Positions 12,501 through 25,700 of a DNA stretch of 64,000 nt are shown in pieces. The position numbers and the translations under genes are program-made. Source of the stretch: Echinarachnius parma (taxonomy: Eukaryota; Echinodermata; Echinoidea; Clypeasteroida; Echinarachniidae). The notes beneath the pieces were generated by a model that did no database searches, was not told the origin of the DNA, and was given only the letters and a program-made list of their open reading frames with translations. The DNA is taken from NCBI GenBank assembly GCA_037951105.1, contig JBAMJV010003017.1, forward strand, positions 20,001 through 84,000, read 5' to 3'. Every line of letters begins with the position of its first letter. Position 1 is the first letter of the stretch.

Positions 12501-14908
12501 TGTGCACACTGTGCTATTTATGTTATTTCCGGTAGGGTATCGCCTCATATTTGGTAAAAACTAATCACCTCATAATTCATTTGGGTGACCTAGACCATTT
12601 TCAAGCTTACATTACCGATGAAAATACCGATGAAAAAGACCGATGGAATTTCTTATGTAAACGGGGAACTCGCAACTTCCCCTCTGTCGCGTTCATAATG
12701 CAGGGGAATTTAATCGCCTTTTGCATTCACCGGCCGGAAGTGAAGAATTGTTGATACAAAAAACCCACTAGCCTATACTTTCAATAAATTTGTTAGTGAT
12801 CCGTTTTAAATATTGTTCTGTTCATCATTTGGTTTTATAAATATATGCTTTGTTCACGATGTTCATGAATTTAATTTTTTTAAACCTTTATATTCATGCA
12901 ACATACAAGTAAAACGGGGCCCCTTGGTAGATCAGTTGTTTAACTGAAAGGGCAACCCTGTTGAAATAAAACGTTAATAAATAATAAATAAAACGAATCA
13001 ATTTATACGTAAACAAAACGTCAACAAAAAACACGTGCACGATACTCGAGGTTCACTTTACACGAGCTAGCTATGGCGCAGCATAATATTATCGCATGCC
13101 GTGTTCCGAAAAAAGCGCGCGTTACACTGCTTTAGCCGGAACAAAAACGACCTTTGACCATTTTCATTGGTATTTTTCACCCGAACCATTTCAAGCTGAC
13201 CGTTTCATCGGAGTGACACCGATAGAAAGAGATAGAATTTCTCCTACTCTAAAGTAGGAGAATTTAATCGCCTATTTCTCTTCTTTTCATCGCCTATTCT
13301 ATCGGCTTTTTCACCTCTGTAGCATTCATGCTGGCCGTTTCATCGGATGCGTCCGGACGCATCCGATGAAAAAACCCTCAGCTTGAAAGCAACACAAGTT
13401 CTCATATTCAGGAAAAACCACCACATTTTAATGGTCAAATCAGCTTCACAAACATTTCGCATTTTTGTCGCAGACTGGAAAAAAGGCAAACAACTACCTC
13501 AACCCCTCTAGAAACGAATACAAAACAATGCCAGTACAACCATGGCCAAAAGTCATGGATTCCGCACTTTGCTAGTCAAACAGGGAGCCCAAATAAAGTG
13601 CATAATACGAATTGTTTAAATGCAAAAATGTATCAAATTTTAAAAGAATTTAAGAAGGGTTTTACTGCATCTTCAAACACAAACCTTCATATTTAATGAG
13701 TAGGTAGCATATAAAAGATAATATTGGTGTTACGTGATCTTGATGATGGTACCTTTATCTAAAAAATTACAAAAATGGCGTTTATCGGTTTTTGCAACGA
13801 ACCTACCTAATATCCCGATGGCGACGATGAATGCCACCCACGGCCTGATCGCCGATCGGAAGAGCCGGTAGTCGCGGTAGGTGTCGGCCAGCCGCAGACG
13901 ACATCGGTCGAGGTGGCCCTCGTGGCGGCTGATGAAGTTGACGACGAGGTTGCACTCGATCTCGAAGGAGCGGCGGATGACGAAGAGGGTGTGGCAGAAG
14001 ACGCCGAACAGTAGCATGCCCAGAGCCACAGCGGCAACCTTCAGTGTAAGATATAAATGTGTCCGGTCACCACATAACCCTATAAAAGCCGCAGTAGTTC
14101 AATGTTATGAATTCTCCAATTAAAATATCAGATTTCTTATGGTAATTCATATAATTTGTGATATTTCGGTAAGCAGGCATAACAGCAACCTCATATACCA
14201 TGTATACGTGACACTGTATTAACAAAGTCATATATTTTCTTATTTTTCCAGCTGTGCATTTGGCGTCTCAATATAAGACTTTCTTGGCAACGGGTCACAA
14301 ATCGTTTCGCTAACTTACTCGAAATTTATGCACATCGAAATTACGATGATGAAGAAGCAATATCAGAAATAGATCGATATTATGAATATTGAAATATAGA
14401 TGGAGTTTACGGAATAAAAGAAAAGGCTCAGTGAAAAGAATGATATAGTTTGATTATTGACATTTGATTCAATTCTGGTATAAACGTTCATATAAATAGG
14501 TCCTGATATTAAACACTTTATTTATTGGCGCATAGAATTAAATGATGTAATCATGATGCAATAGATAATTAGACTAATTATTCTGTAATGTGTATATTAT
14601 ACTGTTTAATCTTTCGAAATTGATTCAATTGCACGACTTGATGCCTTGTCTGCAATACAAATATTAAGTATACAAAGAACTGTAACGTTGTTCTGAATAT
14701 ACCTCTGTGTAAGCGAAAGGAGCATTTATACATTCGCAGTGGCCGTACTGGTGGTTGCATTTGATATCGCCGAGGATGTCGACGTATACGACCTTGAGAC
14801 CGACGTTGATGACGGGCCACAGAAAACACGCGGCGAGAAAGCCCGGACTCGGCAGGCTTAGTCCATCGGCACCGTACAGATATTGTAGTCGCCTGGCCTA
14901 CAAAAAAA

Positions 14909-14944
<36 letters not shown>

Positions 14945-16692
14945 ATATAATGGAAGAAACAATCATAAATGATTGAGAAGGAAGAATAATAATAGGCGTA
15001 GCTTAATAAGCATTGTTCCTCCCTTTAATCCTCCAAATGAAAAAAGGCACTGGTCGAAAAATTGGTCTCCGCCAGGACTCGAACCCAGTGGCCATATTCA
15101 TAAAACCCCGATAAGCTAGTTGGTTGATCAAATTACGATTTCGATGTCCGCTAGGCTTAACTGGTATTCACAAAAGGCCGATAGGCTAAATTCGCTATCG
15201 TAGTCAAGGCCTGGCCTAGCATGACAACCCATCTGTCTAAATTCCACAAGCATTTGGTATTCCACGACATTGTTAGTCGAAATGCGAACAATTACAACAA
15301 TAGATCTGCGGTGCCGACTAAATGCATTGAAATCTATTTATGCGGGACGTTCTGAATAGAGCTTTGTTGGACTTACAACAAAGGCGTGAAGTTGAATGAC
15401 GACCTAACACCCAGCTAGTTTTTTCTTATTCACCAAAGCCAGATAGGACAAATTTTAGCGACACTGGACCAAAAATTTAGAGGTACTCTGATGTACCTCT
15501 AAATTGCTAGCAAGTAACAATCTGCCCGGTTTTGTGTGTATATGCGTGTGGCGCGATCGTGAACATGGGACGGAGAATATTCGAATAAGGGATATTAGAG
15601 ATTTTTTTATGATAGCGTGATGTTAGTTCAAAATAGTTCCCCAAGTAACATACTTTTCCGTGTTTTTCCTAGCATCCTTGTACTTCAGCAATAACATATT
15701 GTATCAGTTTAAATTACATGTTTTTATCTGGAGAGTAATTTGCCTTTATTTGTCCTTTTTGTGACATATTAGCTTACTTTTGCAGTTCGGATTGATTTTA
15801 TGTGATTTCAATTCTGTTTTGATGAATCTATCTATATAATACTATTTAATGCAATTTCGTTTCTGTTTTCACTGCAATTGAAATTTCCCTTGTCATGCTA
15901 TCATATTATAAACGTGGCGGAGCTTGATCGTAATGAGGAGGGAGATGTATTTGGTTTTACTTCATTGGGGTGGCTATGAAAACATGTGCTTACGTGTGAT
16001 CCCTCCCCCCCCCCCCCCCCCCCCCGTTTACCCCAGATAAGACACTTATGTTATACTACCCCCCCTTACTGTATCACGTTGTAGAACACATAACAAAATC
16101 AATAAGACGCTTTTATGATTGGAACAATAAGGAACAATGCGTTCATTCACACGTTCGAGTAAACTGCGCTTTTATGCGATTTCAAACAAACTTGCAACAG
16201 ATGGAATGTTACCATGACAGCCACGATGAATAAATTAGATCATCCGAGTTGTTAGCTTGTTATCGGTATGGTTAGCAGTGCTTCTTGAATTACGATTTAG
16301 CAACCCGCTACGAAGATTTTAAATGGCTATTGTATTACAGGGCATAAACGCTCGTTGATTGGTCGATATGGTAAGGGCATAGGCAGCGTGCAAAATCTAC
16401 ACACATAAAAGACATACCTATGCACGTGTGTGTTATGCACTGGTCTGTGAAAACAAAGGTGATCATCCAAGCGAGTTCCGTGAGTTCGCCGCTAGTTATC
16501 GTCCAAAGTGGCATTTTGGCAATGAGATAAGGCCTAGCTGACAGATAGGCTATCGGGCTTTTATGAATATGGCCACGGGTCTTCAGCTTGGAACGCTGAC
16601 GCCTTAACCACTAGGCCACGGGGACCGTGTGATTGAAGACAGATCCAAATTCAGGTCATTGGCAAGCCAATCATATCATATCAAGCGCATAT

Positions 16693-16729
<37 letters not shown>

Positions 16730-16745
16730 TAGTTCTCCTTTCGTT

Positions 16746-16778
<33 letters not shown>

Positions 16779-19700
16779 TATATGCGCTTGATATGATACA
16801 ATATAATCTCTCTGCGCTTTACACTATCATTAACCCGGTCATATAAACAATGCAAACCAGCACGCATTATGTGCATCATATCTACTCCCTGGGGAGCATT
16901 CCTTCCAAGTGGCTCATGGGCATTGAGACGATCATTCACACAAAGGTATTCACTTCTTACCGGGTACCCATCTACGGTATACACTTAGCTGGGTATATAG
17001 GGAGCAGCAATTGTGGATTAAATGTATTGCTGAAGGACAAACGAAGTGGATTCAACATCATTCTCATGAGTGGAAAGCGCGCGTTCTATCAATCTTGCCA
17101 TACCACATCCAAATAATGTATTTTTATGTTAACTTTAGAACTATTTAATCATACATAAATCTGATCTCGAGAAAAGTTATTTATTTATTTATGAATGGTT
17201 TGGATTTCGAGTTCATTCATTTGGTGATTGATATTTAATCATGATGCCTTAATTAAATATCCACTTATCATTCATGTCAAGATCTCGTTAAACACGACGC
17301 GAGAAGAAAATAGTATTTCAAACTTGCCAAAGAATGAATTAGTCATGGATTCAATTAACGTAATAATGATTTATTTATTCGTGACTATTTTGCAAAACAA
17401 TATGATAAAGAGATTTGGCACCGATAGTCTCTCTGAACTGACTGCCATGAAAACAGTATACTCCTTCACCATATAATCTTGGTGTAGCACGGCGAACCAG
17501 CCCCGATGCATTTGGTTGAGTGCGCGCTCCCCGTCCTGATTACATCCGTGGGCACTCAGGAAGCTTGATAGTTTCGCATAGTTTATCGCGGATCGGGATC
17601 GCTACAATTACACGGAGCTGCCTTAACCTTCAAGTAATTTCGAATCTCAAACCCCCGTCTCCGCTTGACTTAAAGACTGACAAACGTGGACATGTAGATG
17701 ACACTTTACAAAGTAATAATAGGGAGGCGACTGTAATCGGTTTTCCCGCTCAAATTCATACTTATGTCAATCGAATTAATTTTGGATCATTCAAATTTGC
17801 GACTTGCCGCGCACACATTATTAGCTTCGGTCTTTCAAATTGAGAATAAGTGCAATTAATTCCGTGTATACACACGCAAGTTAATTTATGGACAGCCGAA
17901 TTTGCGAATGTGCGGCCAAATTTCAACTTCATGCATACAATTAAACACGTCACGCATAATGAGCACGTTTGGAACGAGCCAATTTGAATGACCATTGATG
18001 AAAAGGTATGCTCTTCGTATACCCTTGCTATAATTTAATATAATATGGTGATACTCACCATATAATCTTGGTGGAGCACGGCGCACCAACCCGAGTGCAT
18101 TTGGTTGAGTCCTCGTCCCCCGTCCTGATTGCAGCCGGCGTAGCCACTCAGGTAGTTGGATAGCTTGGCATAGATGCATAGGATCGCAACGGAACTGATG
18201 CTCACGGAAAAGGTCATGAATGACGTCAGGTGCATGACCTTGATTCGTGAGATACAGGTGGGTGGGTGGGTGTACAGAGTCAAGTTGTATAAGGTTTTTT
18301 TTTATTCAAAACAAAACATGCACAATGTTTTTAACAAACAAAACAACACAATACAGGTACGTTTCTTTATAATAAAACAAAAAGAAGAAAGAAGGTAATT
18401 ACAATGTCATATGTTTCAAATAAAATAGTTTCTTGAAAACAAATAAAAAGTCTAATCATGGATAGTACAATGCCCATTTTTTTAAATGTGATGATTCCGA
18501 AAATACTACTAATCATTTTAATAGATTGTGTATTGGGGTATGTTGTGTGTAAATGCTATTCCCACTAAAAACATTATGATAATGGACAAAATACGCTTTT
18601 TTCACCAACCATGTGAAAGAATATATCATAACTTATTTGTTAATGTAAAGATTTGGACACAAACTGCGTTGAAATTGAGTATTTGAGCAATAACATGTTC
18701 GGAATTAAAACTGTCAGTAGCTGACAATTAAACCGCATGCTCGCGGCTGCATGCAATGCCTATGGTACATGCTGCGCCACGTGCGCTCCAGACGTGAATG
18801 ACCGTATGGCTACGCCGCGACGTAACGGGCCGAACTTGTGGTGAATTTAGGCCCAATGTCAGCAGCATGAATAAACATTTCAACTGATATTACTAAGTTT
18901 AACGATACTAAGGTTCGGATTTTTCCACTCGAGCACTTTGTTATACTATTTCAACAATACTAACCAATTAGTTTGGCCAATACAGTTATTTTCGGTAATT
19001 TTCCCAAAACTGTCATTTGGCTTTAAAGGGACTTAGTAACATTGTCCAAATCCTCAAAACTTACTTGGAACTCTAGTGGTTCTCTCATACCTTGTCATAT
19101 TCATATTAACAATAAAAAAGCACGGGACAGGTTTCGGTTTTTCAAAGTTCCATTTCGTTCAAAAGATATGATTGAGGTGTTAAGATGTTAAACTCTCTAC
19201 AGGATAATTAAAGCCATGTACAAAGTAAGTGTAATGAATGAGTGAATATCACTTTGCATTTTTGCTAATTTATCGGACAAAAAACATCCAATTAACGTGA
19301 AATTTTCACACATTGCATATCAGATCACACCAATAGACATTTTATTAATCACTCATCACGTTTTACACTTGTCAACAGAGTTACTAGATCCGTTTAATGT
19401 AGGCTTGAAATAAAACATTTCTCGTACTTATTGACTACATTAATAATATTGGTGGGGAGAATAAAAAAGACCCTAGAAAAAAATGTATATGCTAGCGGAA
19501 GAGAAGAATTCGAAAAAGAGGAGTAATATTAACCTCATCCTCTCGACCGAATAGGTACCGGATGTAGATAAACGCGTTGTAGCACGTGACCGACATCAGC
19601 GCCACCATCATTACGAGTGACGTCATCGTTCCGATCCCGCGCCATGTTGGCCGTGGAACTGCAGGAATGAAATACAAGAAATTATTCGTAATTCACTTGT

Positions 19701-22700
19701 TAAATTTGGTAGTAATTGTGGTAATCTTGACGAATTGTGCATTATACAAAAATCTACGGCAGATATGAAACGACTGGTGCATTATAAAACAAAAATCGTT
19801 GTTTGTTTGTTTGTTTGTTTGTTTGTTCGTTCGTTTGTTTGTTTGTTTTTTATTGTTTGGTTTGTTTGTAGGTGCATAGACCGGGGGTCCCCGAAGTTTT
19901 TTTTTCCTTCACGCTTTTTTAAAACCAAGGTACCTAGTCGTTGGACAAAATGCTTACTATACTGTCCATTCTGGAGGTAAGATATGCCTGGAAATAACAG
20001 TAATCGACTCGTACCAGTAAATATGACCCATGGCCTACTAAGAATAATACAAGTTATATCCTACATGAATGAAATCCTGTTCAGTGATTGGTCTACATAT
20101 CGTCATGTGACCAAACATAGTAATGCCCATGGAGAAAAATGTGCTATGCGTGACGTCATTCATGGAATAGTAAATGCTATTCCATGAATGACGTCATAGA
20201 CGCCGTGTGATCATATTGAGCACATAGAGATGCGTGTTATAAAACTTCCCTGCGAGCAGAGGTCTTGTTTTAGCTTGTGAAAGATGCTCGACGAGATTTC
20301 TCAAAGAGTTATTTAAAAAGAAATACAGTATATTTTCACCCGTGAATATCAATAAGTTCCAAATAATATTCTAGAGATGCATTTCATCTCTAGAATATTA
20401 TTTGTAGCGGTAGCGGTATTCGAATTTAAAAATTACGACAATGGTGCAAAATTGTGCATCGTTGTCCTTCTGTGGTCGTGACACGAATTCGTCATTTAAC
20501 AATCGGCCGCGGTGTGCACTGCACTAGCTGTATGTGTAATGTACGAATAACTTTTTTCCATACAATTATACACGTGTGCGTGTGTAGTATGTAAATTAGG
20601 TTAATTATTCACTTTGATGCGCGCGTTTTGCATTTGGGTGCATAGAAGTATGAATAAACAAACCAACCCGTTTATAACTAGAAGGCTCACTTAACGCGCG
20701 CAAGTCACGTGTCCCATAGACTTTGTACATGGGCAACATGGCGGAGTGCACCGATTTTTGAAGCTCCCGTAGCCCACTTCTCTACGTCATCGCGTAGTGA
20801 CCTAGAAATACTGGACCAATCATCATGCTATGCAGTGCGTAGACTATCGCGCCTATTTTCCTGCGCACTGTCCTAGATTTCATCACGCTTATGAGAACAA
20901 TGGGAGCCATTGTGACGTATGCATATGAACTTGTTTTATTGACCTCGATCCCGTGACGACGCGTTTGAACTACTCTGTGATTGGTTAACTGTAGTTCCCA
21001 AGTAGCCCATAATGCAACCAGTTGTGGGCTCTTCCGGTGAGCAAAAATCGCTGCACTCTGGCAGCAGTGACACCCACCTGTTTGGGTGCGCATTAGTTGT
21101 TAACGCGCGTAATCATGAATGGAAAGATAGCGCAATACAGGGGTGTCGATCCTGGGGGGGCAGGGGGGGCGGTCGCCCCCCCCAATGAAAATATTGGGGG
21201 GCGAACATATCATTTCGCCCCCCCAATAATTCCGAAAATGAGGAAGAAAAAAATCGAGTGATATAATGCCAAAGAGGGGAAAGACACATTCATCAATATT
21301 TATCTTCAAAATAGCCGTTTTTTAGTTTGAAAAGGACTGTAAATCTCTTTTTTGCCGCGCGCTTCGCGCGCATACAGTTTCTCATATTGCAAGTTTCATT
21401 TTGGTTGCGGGAACTCACCTTTCGAAATGTGTTGGGCAGCGTAATTTCTCAAACACACACCTCAAACGAAGTTTATTAATTCCTCATCTATAGATAGCAT
21501 ACCGTCACAGAAAATAAAATAATCTCAGTACATATGCGCTGAACGCAAATCAAATTGGAATATCATGTCCCCCCACATTTGAAAAAGGAACAGATTGTCC
21601 CCCTCCCTTTGTCATTATGTATGTTTGGTTCCATACCTATATACTTCATATAACGTAAAATTTCTGTCTCGGGTGTGCACCAAATCGCACAATTTAACGC
21701 CCAAAAATACAAAAGCTCCCTACTGTGGGAGGGGGACACCCCCTCCCACACCCTCCCCCGCTCGGTCGCTTCGCTTCCTCGCAATGTCTCCCCTACACTT
21801 TTGAGAAATTGTTGACGCACTTGCTTAGTTTCATGGGAGCCCAATGCCCTAGACTATATCGATGGCTCTATAGTATACATTATCACGTGGATCCATCTCA
21901 TGCAAGGCTCAGTCTTTTCCTCGCTATGCCCTTTAAAAATACGTTATGAGTAGGTTCACTATTTTATACAGTTTTAACACCCATGCTAGGAGCAAATGTC
22001 TGAAATCTAAAAGCTTCCGGGGGCTCCGCCCCCTGGACCCCCATTATTGTCCAAAATGTGGGTGCCCCCCAAAGTCAGGTCTTCGAGCCATCAAGACACT
22101 TTCAATGAGCGCATCATAAAACTTCCGGGCATGCCAATGTGGGGCTTTTAGCTCTCTCAGTGGTCACTCTTGAACAAATTTCAAATTTCGCCCCCCCAAT
22201 CTCAAAAACGGATCGACACCCCTGGCGCAATACGCGCTCTGCGCTAGAACTATTGCGCAAAGGGGGTCAGTGTCACAAACAAAACATAGTCAGTGCAGTG
22301 ATGGTTTCATGATCAATGTTTTGTTTTTCTTTATATTTTTCTTTAATTTAATTGAAATCATTTATTTTTGCGATGATTATGATTATGCGAAGGATATAAA
22401 ACAAATATATTATACAACTAACGAATGGGCTTCTTGTGATAGTCAAATCTATTACCGTGGTGGGCTCAAAATGATTATTACCCGAAGCGTAGCTGAGGGT
22501 AATAGTCATTTTGAGCCCACCGAGGTAATAGATTGCCTATCACAATCAAGCACATTCGTTAGTTGTTTTATATCACTCATCAATATCAGTGATTGTGTTC
22601 AGCTTATAGCAAAATAAGTGAAAATCTCTTGAATATTTCATAAAATCGCTTGTAAATTTTGATATAAAAATCAATCGACATTAATGAAGCCAGTATGAGC

Positions 22701-25700
22701 CTCCAGAAACACGGCGCATCTAATACGCTTAAAGTCATTGTTATTTTGCGCATACAATCTCAAAGACGCAAAACTGAGTGCGCACCAACGCGCTGGCAGT
22801 TGCGCACATACGCGATGAATGCGTGCTAGCGCTCGCACGGATATGCTTATTGGCTGTCTTGGCGTTCTTCTTCCTAGGTGAATAGTTTTTACCAACAAGG
22901 GCAATCACGTGACTAGAACGTGTGCGCCATAGAGTACTGTACAAATTTGATCGCGTGTGCATTTTGCTTAAACACATGATATATGGAACGAGCGCGTAAC
23001 GAACTTTTAGAGTTAATTTTTTTACAAACGCCCCGGTCACGTTATTTTGCGAGTTGTCCAAAACTATCGTTTGTCAAATTCAATGGTAAAACGATCTCAT
23101 GAGGGATATAACATGCACTATTTCGAGCCATTAGTGAAATTATGGATTCCTCGGTGACAGAAAAAGCACTATGTTCTTCGGGTCTACAACCCTCAGAACA
23201 TAGTGCTTTTCCTGTCACCCCGGAATCCATAATTTCAACTAGAGGCTCTCAGTGCATGGTATATTTGTTTTATGTCTTGGCGATAATTACTTTTGAAGAC
23301 TATAACAAATATTTTAGATTTTGTATCTTGATCCAATCAGCAACGAGGAGACCTTTACACTGGCCCGTAGCCAGGATTTGTTCAAGGGTGTGCGTAATTT
23401 ACAAAAACGGGACCAAGACCGAACGTGGCCAAGACCGAGAGAGGGGGGGGGGGGGGGGGGGATGTCCGTCGCCAAAAAATGTCGAGGCCCGGACCGAGAT
23501 CACTGGTTAAGTTGTGTATTAAGCGGGGGGATGTTTGTCAACAAGACCGAACGTTGTCCGAGACCACTGGTTTAGATGGTCGAGATCGATAAAGAGTGGA
23601 CCCGAGACCGATAAAGAGGGGACCCGAGACCGACAAAAAGTGGACCCGAGACCGACAAAAAGTGGACCCTTCTGAATTTGGGGTGGGGGAGGGGGGTGGT
23701 GCGTACGCAACCCCCCCCCCCCCCCCCCCCCCTCCCCCTTCCCTGGCTACGGGCCTAAAACACGATGCATCTTCCGAAATCTAGCATTGCAAAAAAGTTG
23801 CAAAAAAGCATTATGTAAGAGGTCGTCGTACAAAGCACTACAACTGTTTCAAGGGATCAGCAGACATAATGGCCGGTATTCTACTAAATAAATCATCTTA
23901 GGCTAGACTAAAAAGACCAGTAACCAGTAAAACCAGTTCACACAAGTGGAATTTAACAATCACATTGATGGTTGACATGCACCACTTCTGATTGTATCTT
24001 GTCATTAGACGTCCGATACAATGACATTACATTCCAATGACATGGTTCAACATGTTTCCAGTACTATACTGTCCTTTAAGTCCAAGGACATTATTATTGG
24101 CGACTTGTTAAACAATTTCATTGGACTGTTAGTATGAGGAGAAACAATAGGGTTTATCTCTGGTGGTAATTGACAACAATCAATGTGCTAGTGAAATTCC
24201 ACTGGGGTGAAATGGTTTGTAATGGTTAGTGGTAATTTATGTCCAATTCGTCCAGCCGAAGTTGATAAATTTAGTAGAATACAAACCAATATTTTTTGCC
24301 TCGGGCTCAGCAACCTATAAGAGCAGAATCGTTCCCAGCACAGGACCCCGTTTGCAGCTATAATATTGTCAATGTAATTTGAACCATATATGTCGCAAGC
24401 TTTCAGTCGGATACCTTTTTATTAAACTTACCGAGCTCTTCAATATCCTTGATCTTTTGTCCGTCTCCATCCCAGTGTAGGCTTTCGCAGACGATGCACT
24501 GCGTCACTTCATCCCCTCGATCGGTATCATCGCCGCAACCACCTCTACCACCGCTGCCACTATTGTGGCTTTGGTCGTTTCCTCCGCTGCCACTATGACG
24601 GCTTCTGTCGCTTCCACCGCTTCCACTATGACGGCTTCTATTGCTACCACCGCTTCCACTATGTCGACTTCTGTCGCTACCGCCTATATCACCGTTGCCA
24701 CTTTGGCGGCTTTTGTCGCTACCGCCTATATCACCGCTTCCACTGTGGTGGCTTCGGTCGCTATCACATCTACCACCGCTGCCCATATTGTGGCTTTTGT
24801 CGCTACCACCTCTACCACCGGTGGCACTATGACCGCCTCTATCACTATGACTGCCTCTATCATCTATGCCACTGCTGCTACAAATAACACTAGCAGCGGC
24901 AGAGCAGCTATTGCCTCTGTTCCTACTGCAATCCCCACTACCACTGATGCTTATGTCGATATCACCGCTACTAATGATGTTGCCACCACTTCGACCACTC
25001 CTACCACCAATGCCTGTACTAGAACGGCTGTCGTGAGAAAAACCGTAGCCACTTCCACCGCTACCACAACCGTTATCGCTGCCACTATCATCGCCTCCAC
25101 CGCTGCAATAACTATCGGCACCAGCAACATCACCACCACCACCACCACCATCACCAGCAACATCACCACCACCACCACCACCACCACCATCACCATCAAC
25201 ACCACCACCATCATCATCACCACCGGCAACACGGTAACCACTGTCACCCCCGTCTTCTTCCACGACACATCTTGTGATGTTGTGTCGTCCCTGTTTTGGA
25301 GTAATCTCGCCCGCGAAGTTGTCAATCACGCCAGCATAGTTGTTATTCCTGCCACTATACTCGCCAGTATAATTGTTCGTCCCGCCAGTAGAGTCGTTTA
25401 TCCCGCTAGAATAGTTCATATTCTCGGCCATTGTGGGGAGGTTATTCTCTACATCATATTGACCACCATTTTGTGGGAACAGACCGTACTCTGCCAGGTA
25501 GATGTCGGGAGAGGGCCGGGCCAGGAAATCACCAATTCCACTCGATAGCAGCCCAAATTCCTCTGTAGATAAACATGATAAATAGTGAAGTTGAAGTTGA
25601 AGATTGAAGTTGAATTACAACCAAACAATATCGTATGTACATCATGAAATACATGTAAGACAAATTACTAAATTACTAACTGTTTAATGATTAGCAGAAC

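Noticed and set aside
24565..25548. Plus-strand 327-codon Thr/Ala/Ser-rich open frame, mucin-like
   Set aside because: It is the complement of the repeat-rich receptor exon. Only the minus strand has matching splice sites and phases with its neighbours.
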